DNA of 64,000 nucleotides from CALMEH01 sp964548225 (GTDB lineage Bacteria > Acidobacteriota > Blastocatellia > Pyrinomonadales > Pyrinomonadaceae), in contig CAZJQP010000005.1 of the NCBI GenBank assembly GCA_964548225.1, positions 1-64,000 of the forward strand, given 5' to 3'. Positions 26,897 to 35,611 of the stretch are shown piece by piece; the stretch's first letter is position 1; each line of letters begins with the position of its first letter. Below the pieces are notes generated by a model. It saw nothing but the letters and a program-made list of their open reading frames with translations. It had not been told where the DNA came from and did no database searches. A program made the translations under genes and the position numbers.

Positions 26897-27217
26897 TTAT
26901 CCGCAACTGACATAATCAGTTGAAACATAACCGAAATGTCTGCCGAATTTAATTTTAGTCCAATAATTTCCTTTTCTGTCCGAAACCGCGTTGTAAACCG
27001 GAATCTGGGTTCCGATTTTTAAACTTCCTATAATCTTCCCGCCCGGCGTTGCACGAACGCGAAGTGGCAAATTATTATCTCCGATGATGACGCAATTATC
27101 TTGTGTCATCGGTGTCCATTCCATAAACATATTAGCTGATGCTGTGTGCGGCAAAATGATTATGCTGAAAAACATTGCTAAAATCAAAGTTGCTGTTATC
27201 GAAAGTTTCTTTTTCAT
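26897..27217 (-). CDS. Exported SH3-like protein
   Basis: 106 aa. Signal peptide ending near ASA, then one bacterial SH3 domain (LPLRVRATPGGKIIGSLKIGT, YWTKIKFGRHFGYV). Such domains often bind peptidoglycan. The two Cys in the mature protein could form a disulphide. Upstream lies the 21-bp array (27304-27807). Confidence 0.82.
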   Translation of the reverse strand: MKKKLSITATLILAMFFSIIILPHTASANMFMEWTPMTQDNCVIIGDNNLPLRVRATPGGKIIGSLKIGTQIPVYNAVSDRKGNYWTKIKFGRHFGYVSTDYVSCG

Positions 27218-27303
27218 ATTTATATTTTCTTCGTTTTATTTTTAACTCACGTTACGCGGAGCGCAAATTTTCGATTTATCGCTTCCAACAACAAAAACCG
27301 GCA

Positions 27304-27807
27304 AACTATCGGCAAAAAATATCCAACTATCGGCAAAAGTTGCTGAACTATCGGCAAAAACTGTGAAACTATCGGCAAAAACTGAGGAACTATCGGCAAA
27401 AGTTGCTGAATTATCGGCAAAGGTTGTCCAACTATTGGTAAAAGTTGCTGAACTATCGCTGTAAGTTTGCTAACTGTCGCCTTAAGTTCACCAACTATCG
27501 CCGTAAATTCACTAACTTTCGCTATTAGTTCATCAACATTCGCCGTTAGTTTATCAACTATCTCTGTAAGTTTCGGAACTTACAGCGATAGTTCACCAAC
27601 TATCTCTGTAAGTTCACCAACTATCGCTGTAAGTTACTCAACTAACGCTGTAAGTTAATGAACTAACGCCGTAAGCTCATCAACATTCGCCGTTAGTTGG
27701 TGAACTATCGCTGTAAGTTGACGAACTATCGCTGTAAGTTGACGAATTAACGCTGTAAGTTGGTGAACTATCGCCGTTAGTTCACCAACTTACAGCGTTA
27801 ATTTACT
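27304..27807. repeat. Array of 24 tandem 21-bp units
   Basis: 24 units of exactly 21 bp, with no insertion or deletion. Each is a 17-bp core (consensus AACTATCGCTGTAAGTT; early units AACTATCGGCAAAAGTT) plus a variable 4-bp linker (CACC, GACG, GCTG, GGTG and others). Units 14 (27577-27597) and 24 (27787-27807) carry the core in reverse complement but in the same register. Units 1-7 form a GGCAAAA subtype and units 8-24 a GCYGTAA/GTTAG subtype. It fills most of the 882-bp gap 27218-28099. Open frames through it encode only 7-residue repeats. Confidence 0.95.
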
Positions 27808-28044
27808 GCCGAACATTGAAAATAACTCAATAAACATAGGTATTTGACGAACTTTCGCAAGTTTTAAGACCTTTTCCGCCCGACAACGCCGCAAATAATG
27901 CGAGATTTTACAGAAGAAACAGGAAAAAGAATAAAATACGCATCGCAAGCAAATATTTTCGATTAACAAATTCGCAGAAATTCTCGTGAACTAAGCTAAA
28001 ATTCCAAAATTGCGTAAGGTGAGTTTTAATTTAGTTTTCAAATA

Positions 28045-28095
28045 TTTTGAATCTTGCCTTTAGACGGCTTTTCCGTATAAAGGCAAGATTCAAAA
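28045..28095 (-). terminator. Terminator of the gene at 28100-28405
   Basis: An 18-bp stem (28045-28062 with 28078-28095) directly after the stop, ending in a short T-rich tail on the minus strand. Confidence 0.75.
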
Positions 28096-28099
28096 CATA

Positions 28100-28405
28100 T
28101 TAATTACAAGTTGTATCGTCAAGCAGAATTTCGCCTTGAACCCATTTTTTGCCGATTTTTGCTTTTACCAAGATAAGTCCTTGGTGCATATCTTTAATAG
28201 TCCACGAAAGCAAAGTTCCAGCCTTCAGCTTTATTGTTTTTTCAGTTGCCCGCACAAAAAAATTAGCATTATTTTTCTGAACTTTGCAGGTTTCAAAATT
28301 TCTTTCTGAAATCTCGTTGTTTTCTGCGCTCGTTATTTGAATAAAAACCATCGAAACCAAAATACAAACGGCTGTCGTTAGTCCGATAAAAAATTTATTT
28401 TTCAT
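28100..28405 (-). CDS. Small exported protein, probably SH3-like
   Basis: 101 aa. Signal peptide ending near TSA. The mature 75 residues (FFVRATEKTIKLKAGTLLSW, then a KKWVQGEILLDD strand) have the pattern of a bacterial SH3 domain and resemble the gene at 26897 in size and cysteine placement, so the two may be diverged paralogues. AGGAG lies 8 nt before the ATG. It has its own terminator. Confidence 0.7.
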   Translation of the reverse strand: MKNKFFIGLTTAVCILVSMVFIQITSAENNEISERNFETCKVQKNNANFFVRATEKTIKLKAGTLLSWTIKDMHQGLILVKAKIGKKWVQGEILLDDTTCN

Positions 28406-28658
28406 TTTGTTTTCTCCTGTAGATTGGCGTAAAAGTCGCCTAAATCAAGGAACAGACAAATTTGTCTCAACGGCAGTTATTTGTTTCCGTGATATTAATT
28501 TGCTTTGTTCACTACTTCATCCATCTAATCCTCATTGTTCTTTTAGATTTTCCTCCGCGAGAAATCTCAGCATCAGCTATTCTGTCTTCATTTTTATAAA
28601 AAACTACTTTTCTCGGCTTTCCATTTTTCTCCGGTTTTCGACGCTGTCCGCATCTACT
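28406..28658. other. Non-coding stretch upstream of the SH3-like gene
   Basis: With the doubtful ORF at 28659-28805 it makes about 400 bp without a firm gene. The plus-strand open frame here (98 codons) has no start signal or protein-like composition. The minus strand shows short broken frames with GGAG motifs, so a decayed gene is possible, but I cannot identify it. Confidence 0.4.
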
Positions 28659-28805
28659 TCACTCCTCCATAAACTCGCTTCTTCCAAACTCGAATGCTTC
28701 TAAAAATCTCGCCAACGCATCAACGCGCCTGTTTCGATAATCTGCAAAATGCAGGATTGTTTGATACAAAGCAAATTGACGATTTGCTCTGCCGCCGTCA
28801 CTCAT
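28659..28805 (-). CDS. Possible small ORF after the helicase gene
   Basis: 48 aa, beginning 4 nt after the helicase stop (TAA TTAT ATG), the spacing of translational coupling. The composition (MSDGGRANRQFALYQTILHF and RVDALARFLEAFEFG) could form two amphipathic helices. No Shine-Dalgarno site and no recognised family. Confidence 0.3.
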   Translation of the reverse strand: MSDGGRANRQFALYQTILHFADYRNRRVDALARFLEAFEFGRSEFMEE

Positions 28806-28809
28806 ATAA

Positions 28810-30675
28810 TTAGCGAATCGGTTCACGCAAAATAATTTCCGCCGTTTCACGCGCTAATTTTGCCGCCGCCGGATGCGTTTCGTTTAATTGCGCGACTTGT
28901 TTTAAGGCTTCGCCCGTGCGCGAGAGAAGCCGCACTAAATCACCTTCTTCCGCCTTTGTATAGAAAACCAAATCTTGCCAATCACCACCGCTCGCCCAAA
29001 ATTCCGCCGCCGCCGCCGCCGAGAGATTTATTTCGTCCGCCGGAGCTACGCCCGCTTTGAATTCAACGCCGGAAACTTCGTAGATTATATTTTCAAATTC
29101 GGTCAGAATATCCAAAATTTTATCGGAAAGATGAAGTTCGCCGTAATTTCTATCGGAATCGGCGGCAAGTGAAGCCATCAGTGCGGCAATATGTTTTGTT
29201 TCCAAATTTTCAAAAAGTCCGTGCCGCAGAGCTTCGCCGACAAGCAATGGTCGGTCAACGCGCACATCCGCGAGCCATTTGCCTTTTGCAGTAACTCTCT
29301 GCGCGGTAAAATCGAGATAACCGAAATGATTCAAAACCCGTGCGCGGCGTTCAAAAGGCAACCATATTTCGTTTCGTAAAATTTCTACATCACGCACCGT
29401 TTTTTCCAAAAATTCGGCATCTGAAACCGTTTCCCACAAAAGCTGATGTGCTTGTCTTTTGGCATCTTCGCTCAAATTTGCGGGTAGAAGTGTTTCAATT
29501 GCAGCAGTTAAAATCTCGACTGCTTCGTCCATATCGTCTTTGTTTGCAGAAAGTTTCGGTTCGCTCAAAGCCGGATTTTTGCCTTCGTGAATTTCGTCAA
29601 AAGCAAGGTCGAGCGAGCGTTCCTCCAAACGATATTCCTTTGCATAAACGCGCCCGATGTGCGGCAGAGAAAGCGTCGCGCCTTGTCCGTCTTCGCGCAT
29701 TGCGACAACCTTTTCACCGAAAACATTCAGCACAAGAAAAAAGCGTTTCGAGTTGCGGCTTTTCGTAACGATTCTGCCGATTTGCACGTTTTCTCTGAGC
29801 CAATTCGTGCGAACTTCCGCCCGCGTATTCGGCAGTTTTTCCTGCAAACGTTGACGCGCATTTGCCAATCTCTCAAAACCTCGCACCGTGTCAATTGTCA
29901 AACCGAATTCGTTATTTTCGAGCTTCTTTACGATAGCTTTTCGACGCTTTTCTGTCTGCTTTTCAATCTGCGAAATTTGCTGCGCCGTTTCACGAAACGC
30001 AAAACTTTTTTCGGCGATTTCGCGCACCTGTGAGAAATTTCCGAAAGCGTCTAAAAGATTTAGCAAACTCGTGTAAGTTGCACGAAATTGACTGTTTAAC
30101 GCATCGGGCGGCGATTTTAAAAGTTGTGCAATCTTTGGTGGATTTTGAAATTGTGCCGGAGCTAGAATAACAAAACCGACGTTATCTTTCCCACGCCGTC
30201 CGGCGCGTCCGGTCATTTGTTGCAATTCCGACGCTTGCAACGAACGCCAACCGTCATTTCCGCGTGTGTCGGCGTTTGAAATTACAACGGTTCGCGCCGG
30301 AAAATCAACTCCTGCCGCTACGGTCGAAGTCGCAAAAATCGCATTCAGCAAACCTTTTGACATCATTTTTTCAATCAAAAGTTTCCAAGCCGGAATATGC
30401 CCTGCGTGATGCGCGGCAATTCCCGCACGAATCAGTATTTTCCGATGTTTATGAGTTTTTATCTCAGGATTTTCCGCCAAATATTCTTCATAAATCTTCT
30501 GCCGTTCTTCCTGCTTGTCAATATCGGTTTTCTGTGATTTATCTGCGGCAACTTCCGTCGCGGCTTCGTCGCACTTTCGGCGCGTCGGCATAAAAACAAT
30601 CGCCGGCAAAAGGTTGAAATTTCTCAGCGCAGTAATTAATTTCGGCGGCGGAATTTCGGGTAATTTGAATCTCAT
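28810..30675 (-). CDS. Ski2-like helicase C-terminal half, lacking the ATP-binding RecA1 domain
   Basis: 621 aa. It starts directly at the region linking the two RecA domains. The second RecA domain is complete: VFMPTRRKCDE, AAHHAGHIPAWK, motif V STVAAGVDFPA and motif VI QMTGRAGRRG. A long Mtr4/Ski2-type C-terminal helical region (DSHCT-like, about 440-615) follows. There is no Walker A or DEAH box in the protein or in the 115 bp upstream, where a palindromic repeat and the divergent sigma gene begin. By itself it should not hydrolyse ATP. Either the N-terminal half is encoded elsewhere, as a two-subunit helicase, or the gene was truncated. Codon use and frame look intact. Confidence 0.8.
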   Translation of the reverse strand: MRFKLPEIPPPKLITALRNFNLLPAIVFMPTRRKCDEAATEVAADKSQKTDIDKQEERQKIYEEYLAENPEIKTHKHRKILIRAGIAAHHAGHIPAWKLLIEKMMSKGLLNAIFATSTVAAGVDFPARTVVISNADTRGNDGWRSLQASELQQMTGRAGRRGKDNVGFVILAPAQFQNPPKIAQLLKSPPDALNSQFRATYTSLLNLLDAFGNFSQVREIAEKSFAFRETAQQISQIEKQTEKRRKAIVKKLENNEFGLTIDTVRGFERLANARQRLQEKLPNTRAEVRTNWLRENVQIGRIVTKSRNSKRFFLVLNVFGEKVVAMREDGQGATLSLPHIGRVYAKEYRLEERSLDLAFDEIHEGKNPALSEPKLSANKDDMDEAVEILTAAIETLLPANLSEDAKRQAHQLLWETVSDAEFLEKTVRDVEILRNEIWLPFERRARVLNHFGYLDFTAQRVTAKGKWLADVRVDRPLLVGEALRHGLFENLETKHIAALMASLAADSDRNYGELHLSDKILDILTEFENIIYEVSGVEFKAGVAPADEINLSAAAAAEFWASGGDWQDLVFYTKAEEGDLVRLLSRTGEALKQVAQLNETHPAAAKLARETAEIILREPIR

Positions 30676-30681
30676 CTAAAA

Positions 30682-30756
30682 ATATTAAACCACGAAATAA
30701 CGCGAAGAAACACTAAAAAAATCAATTTCTTTTCGTGCTAATTCGTGGTTTAATAT
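30682..30756. repeat. Dispersed palindrome (family C, CACGAAA type)
   Basis: Arms 30682-30710 and 30726-30756 pair imperfectly around ATTAAACCACGAA. The same motif family is at 36666-36717, and a looser relative at 61812-61878. It separates the divergent helicase and sigma genes. Confidence 0.7.
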
Positions 30757-30790
30757 CTGATGTAAAATCTCTCGACCAAAAAAGGCGTTG

Positions 30791-31618
30791 ATGCAAAAAA
30801 CAAACACAGCGCAAGGCGTAACGGATACGGATTTGCTGAAGTTATTTCAAGATAATCCGCAACACGCTTGGAGTTTGTTTTGCGATAAATATTCGGATTT
30901 TATTTATACAATTTTACGCCGTGCGGGGTTTGATTATGACGAGGCAATGGAGCGTTTCGTATATGTTTTTGAGAAACTGTGCGAACAAGATTTTCGCCGA
31001 TTTAAGACGATAAAATATGTCGGAAACGACGGTGATTTAACACCTTGGTTGCGGCAGGTTCTGAAGAACTTATGCGTAAATTGGGCTTGGAGCGTGGACG
31101 GACGCAAACGGCTTTTCGGGTTTGTTGCGGAAATGCCGCCGCGTGAACAGAGAGTTTTCCAATTATATTTTTGGCAAGGAAACACGCCGTTTGAAATTTA
31201 TGAAAATTTGCGGCTCGAACACGATAAAACGGTCGAAGTAGGCGATGTTTTTGATGCGTTGGAAACAATTTTTGCGCGTTTGAGTGAGAAAAAACTCTGG
31301 CGTTTGATGAGCAATTTGAATCGAATGCGAAAAACTCTTTCGCTCGATTTGGAAAACGAAGACAGCAATTTTTTTATCGAACCGATTGACGAAAACGCTC
31401 TTGACGCAGAAGAAAATTTGCTGAAAAAAGAATCTTTCGGGCAGTTAAAATTGGCGTTCGAAACGCTTTCGGCGCGGGAAAAACTAGTCGTTCAATTTCG
31501 CTATGAAGAAACGATGACGCTCGGCGAAATCGCCGAAATGCTCGGTTGGGAAGAGCGCGAAACAACGAACTTGCACAAATCGGCGATTTACAAATTGCGA
31601 AAATTTTTCGCCGTCTGA
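30791..31618 (+). CDS. Sigma-70 family RNA polymerase sigma factor
   Basis: 275 aa, long for an ECF sigma factor. Region 2 is visible at DLLKLFQDNPQHAWSLFCDKY and TPWLRQVLKNLC. Region 4 at the C-terminus has LSAREKLVVQFRYEETMTLG, then EIAEMLGWEE and a recognition helix ending YKLRKFF. Between them is an unusual 100-residue middle segment with a second LPPREQRVFQLYF-like block (MPPREQRVFQLYFW), so region 4 may be duplicated. ATG 30791 has AAAGG 7 nt upstream. It heads the operon with the anti-sigma and CHAT genes. Confidence 0.85.
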   Translation: MQKTNTAQGVTDTDLLKLFQDNPQHAWSLFCDKYSDFIYTILRRAGFDYDEAMERFVYVFEKLCEQDFRRFKTIKYVGNDGDLTPWLRQVLKNLCVNWAWSVDGRKRLFGFVAEMPPREQRVFQLYFWQGNTPFEIYENLRLEHDKTVEVGDVFDALETIFARLSEKKLWRLMSNLNRMRKTLSLDLENEDSNFFIEPIDENALDAEENLLKKESFGQLKLAFETLSAREKLVVQFRYEETMTLGEIAEMLGWEERETTNLHKSAIYKLRKFFAV

Positions 31619-31653
31619 GTGGTTTTATATGTTTTGGAAAATTGGGTGAGGAA

Positions 31654-31674
31654 AGTAAAAGGTAAAAAGTAAAA
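31654..31674. repeat. Heptamer array before the anti-sigma start
   Basis: Three RGTAAAA units lie directly upstream of the ATG at 31677, where a Shine-Dalgarno site would be expected. Confidence 0.7.
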
Positions 31675-31676
31675 AA

Positions 31677-32360
31677 ATGTCGGAAAAAAACTGTCCAACT
31701 CAAGATAATTTACGCGAATTTCTTGTGGGCGAAATGCCGCCGAGTGAAAAAGAAACGCTCGAACTGCATTTGGCGGATTGCGCGGATTGTCGGCAAAATT
31801 TGGTCGCGGTTTTTGTCGCAAAAGCGGAGGAAACCGAAACTTTCAAAACTCCGAAACCTTTGACCGAAACCATCAAAAATCTGCCTGCAAGCAAATCGAA
31901 AGCAAATTCCCTCTCTTTTTTTTCATTTGCGTGGCTCGGAAAATATCGTTTGCAGACGGCTTTTGCCGCCATTTTGCTTGTCTGTTTCGGGTTCGCCGGA
32001 TTTTATTTTCTGCGAAATCAAACGACTTCAAATTCGGACGATGTTTTGCGAAACGGCGCGGCAAACAAAGACTTAATTAAACTTCTTGCTCCTGAAGATA
32101 GTGTTGTTGTCAAAGGCTCTTTTGTTGAATTTGAATGGGAAAAAGTTTCGGATGCAAGTTCTTACATTCTAATTATTTCCGATGAAAAAGGCGATATTAT
32201 TTTTCAAGAGCAAACCAAACAAACCAAGTTCAATTTCGGACGGGCGTATCCATCCAAAAGAGTAAATAAGCAAGACAAAAGTTTTTGGTATGTTCAGGCA
32301 AAACTTATTGACGGAAAAATTATAGAATCCACCCCGAGAAAGATTTTTTTTGAGTATTAA
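31677..32360 (+). CDS. Membrane-bound zinc-finger anti-sigma factor
   Basis: 227 aa. An N-terminal zinc-binding anti-sigma domain has the H-x3-C-x2-C motif HLADCADC (H31, C35, C38). One transmembrane helix (about 93-112) follows. The C-terminal extracytoplasmic part (about 130-227) resembles a fibronectin III-like sandwich (FEWEKVSDASSYILIISDE; FWYVQAKLIDG). It should hold the preceding sigma factor at the membrane until a signal releases it. The gap to the sigma gene is 58 bp; to the CHAT gene, 5 bp. A heptamer array replaces its ribosome-binding site. Confidence 0.87.
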   Translation: MSEKNCPTQDNLREFLVGEMPPSEKETLELHLADCADCRQNLVAVFVAKAEETETFKTPKPLTETIKNLPASKSKANSLSFFSFAWLGKYRLQTAFAAILLVCFGFAGFYFLRNQTTSNSDDVLRNGAANKDLIKLLAPEDSVVVKGSFVEFEWEKVSDASSYILIISDEKGDIIFQEQTKQTKFNFGRAYPSKRVNKQDKSFWYVQAKLIDGKIIESTPRKIFFEY

Positions 32361-32365
32361 AGTTA

Positions 32366-35140
32366 GTGAAAAACTCAGCCTCTAAATATTTTTGGCTGTT
32401 TTGTTGTTTAGCAACTTTAGCGGTGGCGGGATATTTTTCCGCCCCATTTATAGGTGAAAAACTCTATCAAAAAGGCTTACAAGCAAAAAAAGAGTGGCAA
32501 TTGACATCTGCCATCAGCTATTTTTTGTGGGCGGAGAAATTAAATTCGGATAAAACAAAAGTCCGAATTGAAAAAGCCGTTTGTTTTCAGATGCTTGGGG
32601 AATTTATAAAATCTCAAACCGAATTTGAAAAACTTCTCGCCGAATCCGTCGTAAATCAAAAATTACATTCTCGAATTTTAAATGCCAACGGAGTCAATCT
32701 GTTCAGCCAAAATTTGCCTGACAAGGCTTTGGAAAGTCATCAGGAAGCCTTAAAAATTGCCCGTTTGATTGGCGATAAAAAACTCGAAGCGCAAATTTTA
32801 GTTAATTTAAGCCGTGTTCTTTATCACGCCAAAGGAAAATTTGATGAAGCCGAAAAACATCTCGAAAACGCTTTGCAAATCGGGCGTGAACTGAATGACG
32901 AACAAATTATTGCCGATTCAATGCGAAATCTCGGCGTGGTTTTGTGGTGGGGAAAAGGCGAATTAGACCGTCCGCTGAATGATTTTTACAAACCTGCGCT
33001 CGAACTTTACCGCAAAAATCAAGACAAACGCGGCGAAGCGACGATGCTCAGCAATATTAGCTTAATTTATTCGTTCAAAGGTGATTTTTACGAATATCTG
33101 AAACTGCAAAATGAAAGTCTGCAAATCCGTGAAAACATCAAAGACCAAGCCGGATTGAGCGAATCTTACAGGGCTTTCGGTGCGGCATATTTATCAGTCA
33201 GAAATATCAAAAAAGCGCGTGAATATCTGCAAAAATCGGTTGCGCTTTCGGAAAAAATCGGCTTTCGGCTGACGCAAAACGAAGCCGAAACTTATTTGGC
33301 AGGCGTTTATGCCGAACTCGGCGAACACGATGAAGCCATTGAACTTTTTCAAAAAATTTATGAGCGCGAGAAAAACAGTCCCGAACTTGCCAAAAACCGT
33401 TTAAGCTCAATCGGATATTGCTATTTACTCAAAGAGGAATTTGAAAATGCCCGCCAAATTTTTGAGCAAGTTTTGGAAATGGAACTCAAAAACGAGAGAA
33501 AAGATATTCGAACCTTGTTGGCGATTTATGTTTTTTTGGGCGAAACTTTTATGCGTTTGGGGCAAACGGAAAAAGCAAAAGAGGTTTTGCAAAAAGCCGA
33601 AAATCTTTACAAAGAGCAACGAGGCGAAATAATTCAAGGGCTTTTGAGTTATGCCGCAACACAAGCCGAATTTGCGTTTGAACAAAAAGATACGGAAAAA
33701 TCACGCCGTTTTTTACGCGAAGCCGCCGAAAATGAATTGAGTCTTTTTGCCCTGAGCGGCACAAATTTGATTACTCATCCGCTTGCACGAGATTATGACC
33801 GAATTTTCTTACTTTTGCTTGAAAAATTGGATGATACGAAACTTGCTTTTCGTTTTTTGGAACAACGCCGGTATCGTTCATTCCGCAATTTTATTGTGCA
33901 ATCGAGTAGTAAAAATAACACTTCCGCGCAAACGGGCAACGGCGAAAAAAAAGCTCTGGCGGAGATTGAAAAATTGAAAAACCATTCAAAAAATAACGAC
34001 GGCGTAGAACTCAAAGAAAGACTCCAAAAGGCTTACGGCGATTATGAAAATGCGGTTTTGAAAGAGCAATTTTCCAAAGAAATTCAGAAAGCGATTACCA
34101 CCGCGCAACCCGTTGACTTAAACACGGCGGGACAAAATCTGGACGAAAAAACGGCTTTGATTGAATATGTTTTTGCGGGCGAAAAAGTTTTTGCGATAGT
34201 GTTGACAAAAAATGATTTACGGCATTTTTTATTACCTGTTTCGCGCTCGAATTTGCGGAATAAAACACGACTTCTGAATGCTTCGATTTTTGCCAAAATC
34301 GAATCTGACGATTGGCAACCGATTGCCCGAAGTTTGCGCGAGAATTTGCTTGAACCGCTTGAAAAATCGGACGTTTTGAAAGATAAAAATCGTCTGGCGA
34401 TTGTGCCTTTCGGCGTTTTGCACGATTTACCGTTTGCCGTCCTGATAAGCAATGAAAATCGTTTTTTGATTGAAGATTACACTTTGTTTTTTCCGCTGTC
34501 GGCAACATTTCTGCAAAGAAAAAATTCCCATTCCGGGACAAAAAAAATGGTTAGTTTCGGCATCAATCACACGGAAAATTTGCCAGATTTGAAGTTTGCG
34601 GTTGAAGAATCAAAAGCGGTGGCAGAAATCTTCGCGGGCGAAGCAAAAGTTGAAACGCAAGCAACCGAAACCGAATTCAAAAACTCCATCTCAAAAACCA
34701 CGCATCTGCATCTGGCAACCCACGCTGTTGCCGAAGCGGAAATGCCTCTTTTTTCAAGACTTCTCTTAAAATCCGCCGAAAAAGATGACGGAAATTTGAT
34801 GGGGCGCGAGATTTTTGAAATTGGAATCGAGACGGATTTGGTAACTATTGCGGCTTGCGAAGGTGCGAAAAGTTTTTCCGCTGACTCGGAAGATTTAATC
34901 GAAATTGACCGCATCGGGCTAACCGAAGCCTTTCTCCACGCCGGTTCAAACAGTGTTTTAGCTAGTCTTGCACCAATCAGCGATGCCGCAACCGTTGAAT
35001 TTATGAAGGATTTTTACATAAATCTCAAAGAAAAAGACAAAACCGAATCTCTTGCACAATCTCAACGAAAAATGCTTCACGGGAAATTCAAACATCCGCG
35101 TTTTTGGTCGCCGTTTATTTTGGTTGGCTCTGATAAGTAA
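32366..35140 (+). CDS. TPR-CHAT caspase-like peptidase with N-terminal membrane anchor
   Basis: 924 aa. An N-terminal hydrophobic segment (about 9-30) is an uncleaved anchor or signal peptide. About 12 TPR-like helical pairs span 35-500. The C-terminal CHAT domain (about 600-924) keeps both catalytic residues of clan CD peptidases: H786 in HLATHAVA and C831 in TIAACEGA. The conserved end PRFWSPFILVG is also present. It should be an active cysteine protease, probably outside the cytoplasm. Start GTG 32366 lies 5 bp after the anti-sigma stop. Gene order sigma, anti-sigma, CHAT suggests it senses a signal through TPRs and may cleave the anti-sigma factor. Confidence 0.9.
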   Translation: MKNSASKYFWLFCCLATLAVAGYFSAPFIGEKLYQKGLQAKKEWQLTSAISYFLWAEKLNSDKTKVRIEKAVCFQMLGEFIKSQTEFEKLLAESVVNQKLHSRILNANGVNLFSQNLPDKALESHQEALKIARLIGDKKLEAQILVNLSRVLYHAKGKFDEAEKHLENALQIGRELNDEQIIADSMRNLGVVLWWGKGELDRPLNDFYKPALELYRKNQDKRGEATMLSNISLIYSFKGDFYEYLKLQNESLQIRENIKDQAGLSESYRAFGAAYLSVRNIKKAREYLQKSVALSEKIGFRLTQNEAETYLAGVYAELGEHDEAIELFQKIYEREKNSPELAKNRLSSIGYCYLLKEEFENARQIFEQVLEMELKNERKDIRTLLAIYVFLGETFMRLGQTEKAKEVLQKAENLYKEQRGEIIQGLLSYAATQAEFAFEQKDTEKSRRFLREAAENELSLFALSGTNLITHPLARDYDRIFLLLLEKLDDTKLAFRFLEQRRYRSFRNFIVQSSSKNNTSAQTGNGEKKALAEIEKLKNHSKNNDGVELKERLQKAYGDYENAVLKEQFSKEIQKAITTAQPVDLNTAGQNLDEKTALIEYVFAGEKVFAIVLTKNDLRHFLLPVSRSNLRNKTRLLNASIFAKIESDDWQPIARSLRENLLEPLEKSDVLKDKNRLAIVPFGVLHDLPFAVLISNENRFLIEDYTLFFPLSATFLQRKNSHSGTKKMVSFGINHTENLPDLKFAVEESKAVAEIFAGEAKVETQATETEFKNSISKTTHLHLATHAVAEAEMPLFSRLLLKSAEKDDGNLMGREIFEIGIETDLVTIAACEGAKSFSADSEDLIEIDRIGLTEAFLHAGSNSVLASLAPISDAATVEFMKDFYINLKEKDKTESLAQSQRKMLHGKFKHPRFWSPFILVGSDK

Positions 35141-35176
35141 AGTTCAGATTTGCCTCTTTAGGCATAACTCTGAACT
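35141..35176 (+). terminator. Terminator of the CHAT operon (family B hairpin)
   Basis: AGTTCAGATTTGCC (35141-35154) pairs with GGCATAACTCTGAACT (35161-35176), followed by a T-run. It begins right after the CHAT stop and so separates that operon from the genes at 35241-36632. Confidence 0.75.
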
Positions 35177-35240
35177 TTTTTTCGTCAAATTCTCCAAACT
35201 TGAAAAATTGTCTGTTGGGTAAAATTCGGAGGAGAATTTT

Positions 35241-35597
35241 ATGAACAAAAAATCTATCAGCATTGTTTTATTGGTTGGTCTGTTGGTTTTGGCGTTTACG
35301 CCCATCAATGTTTTGGCGGGAACGGCTTCGGCTTCGGCGACGGCAAAAGCGGGTGACGATTGCGGGGAAATCGAAAAACGCGAAGGGCAAAACACCGGCG
35401 CAATGAACATCGGAATGGTCAAGGTCAATGGCAAAGAGTTGAAAAAAGGAATTGATTACACAGTTGAAAACGACGGCAGCACACGACCGAAAATTAAATT
35501 CAAAACGCCTTTGGCAAAAGATGATTCAGTAAGCGTTACGTTGTCAACCGTAAAAAGAGGCGATTTTACGGTAAATCTGACTTTGAGCAATTGTTGA
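35241..35597 (+). CDS. Small exported protein
   Basis: 118 aa. Signal peptide ending near VLAG, then a beta-rich mature part with two cysteines (C40 and the C-terminal C118) likely to pair. The VKVNGKELKKGIDYTVEN stretch resembles the strand-turn-strand of surface IPT/TIG-like modules, but I cannot name a family. GGAGGAG precedes the ATG by 6 nt, a strong site. First gene of a three-gene unit (35241-36632) after the CHAT operon. Confidence 0.78.
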   Translation: MNKKSISIVLLVGLLVLAFTPINVLAGTASASATAKAGDDCGEIEKREGQNTGAMNIGMVKVNGKELKKGIDYTVENDGSTRPKIKFKTPLAKDDSVSVTLSTVKRGDFTVNLTLSNC

Positions 35598-35611
35598 TGG
35601 AGAACGCAAGA

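Noticed and set aside
27304..27807. 21-bp array as a CRISPR array
   Set aside because: There are no unique spacers; units abut, with only 4-bp variable linkers, and no cas gene is near.
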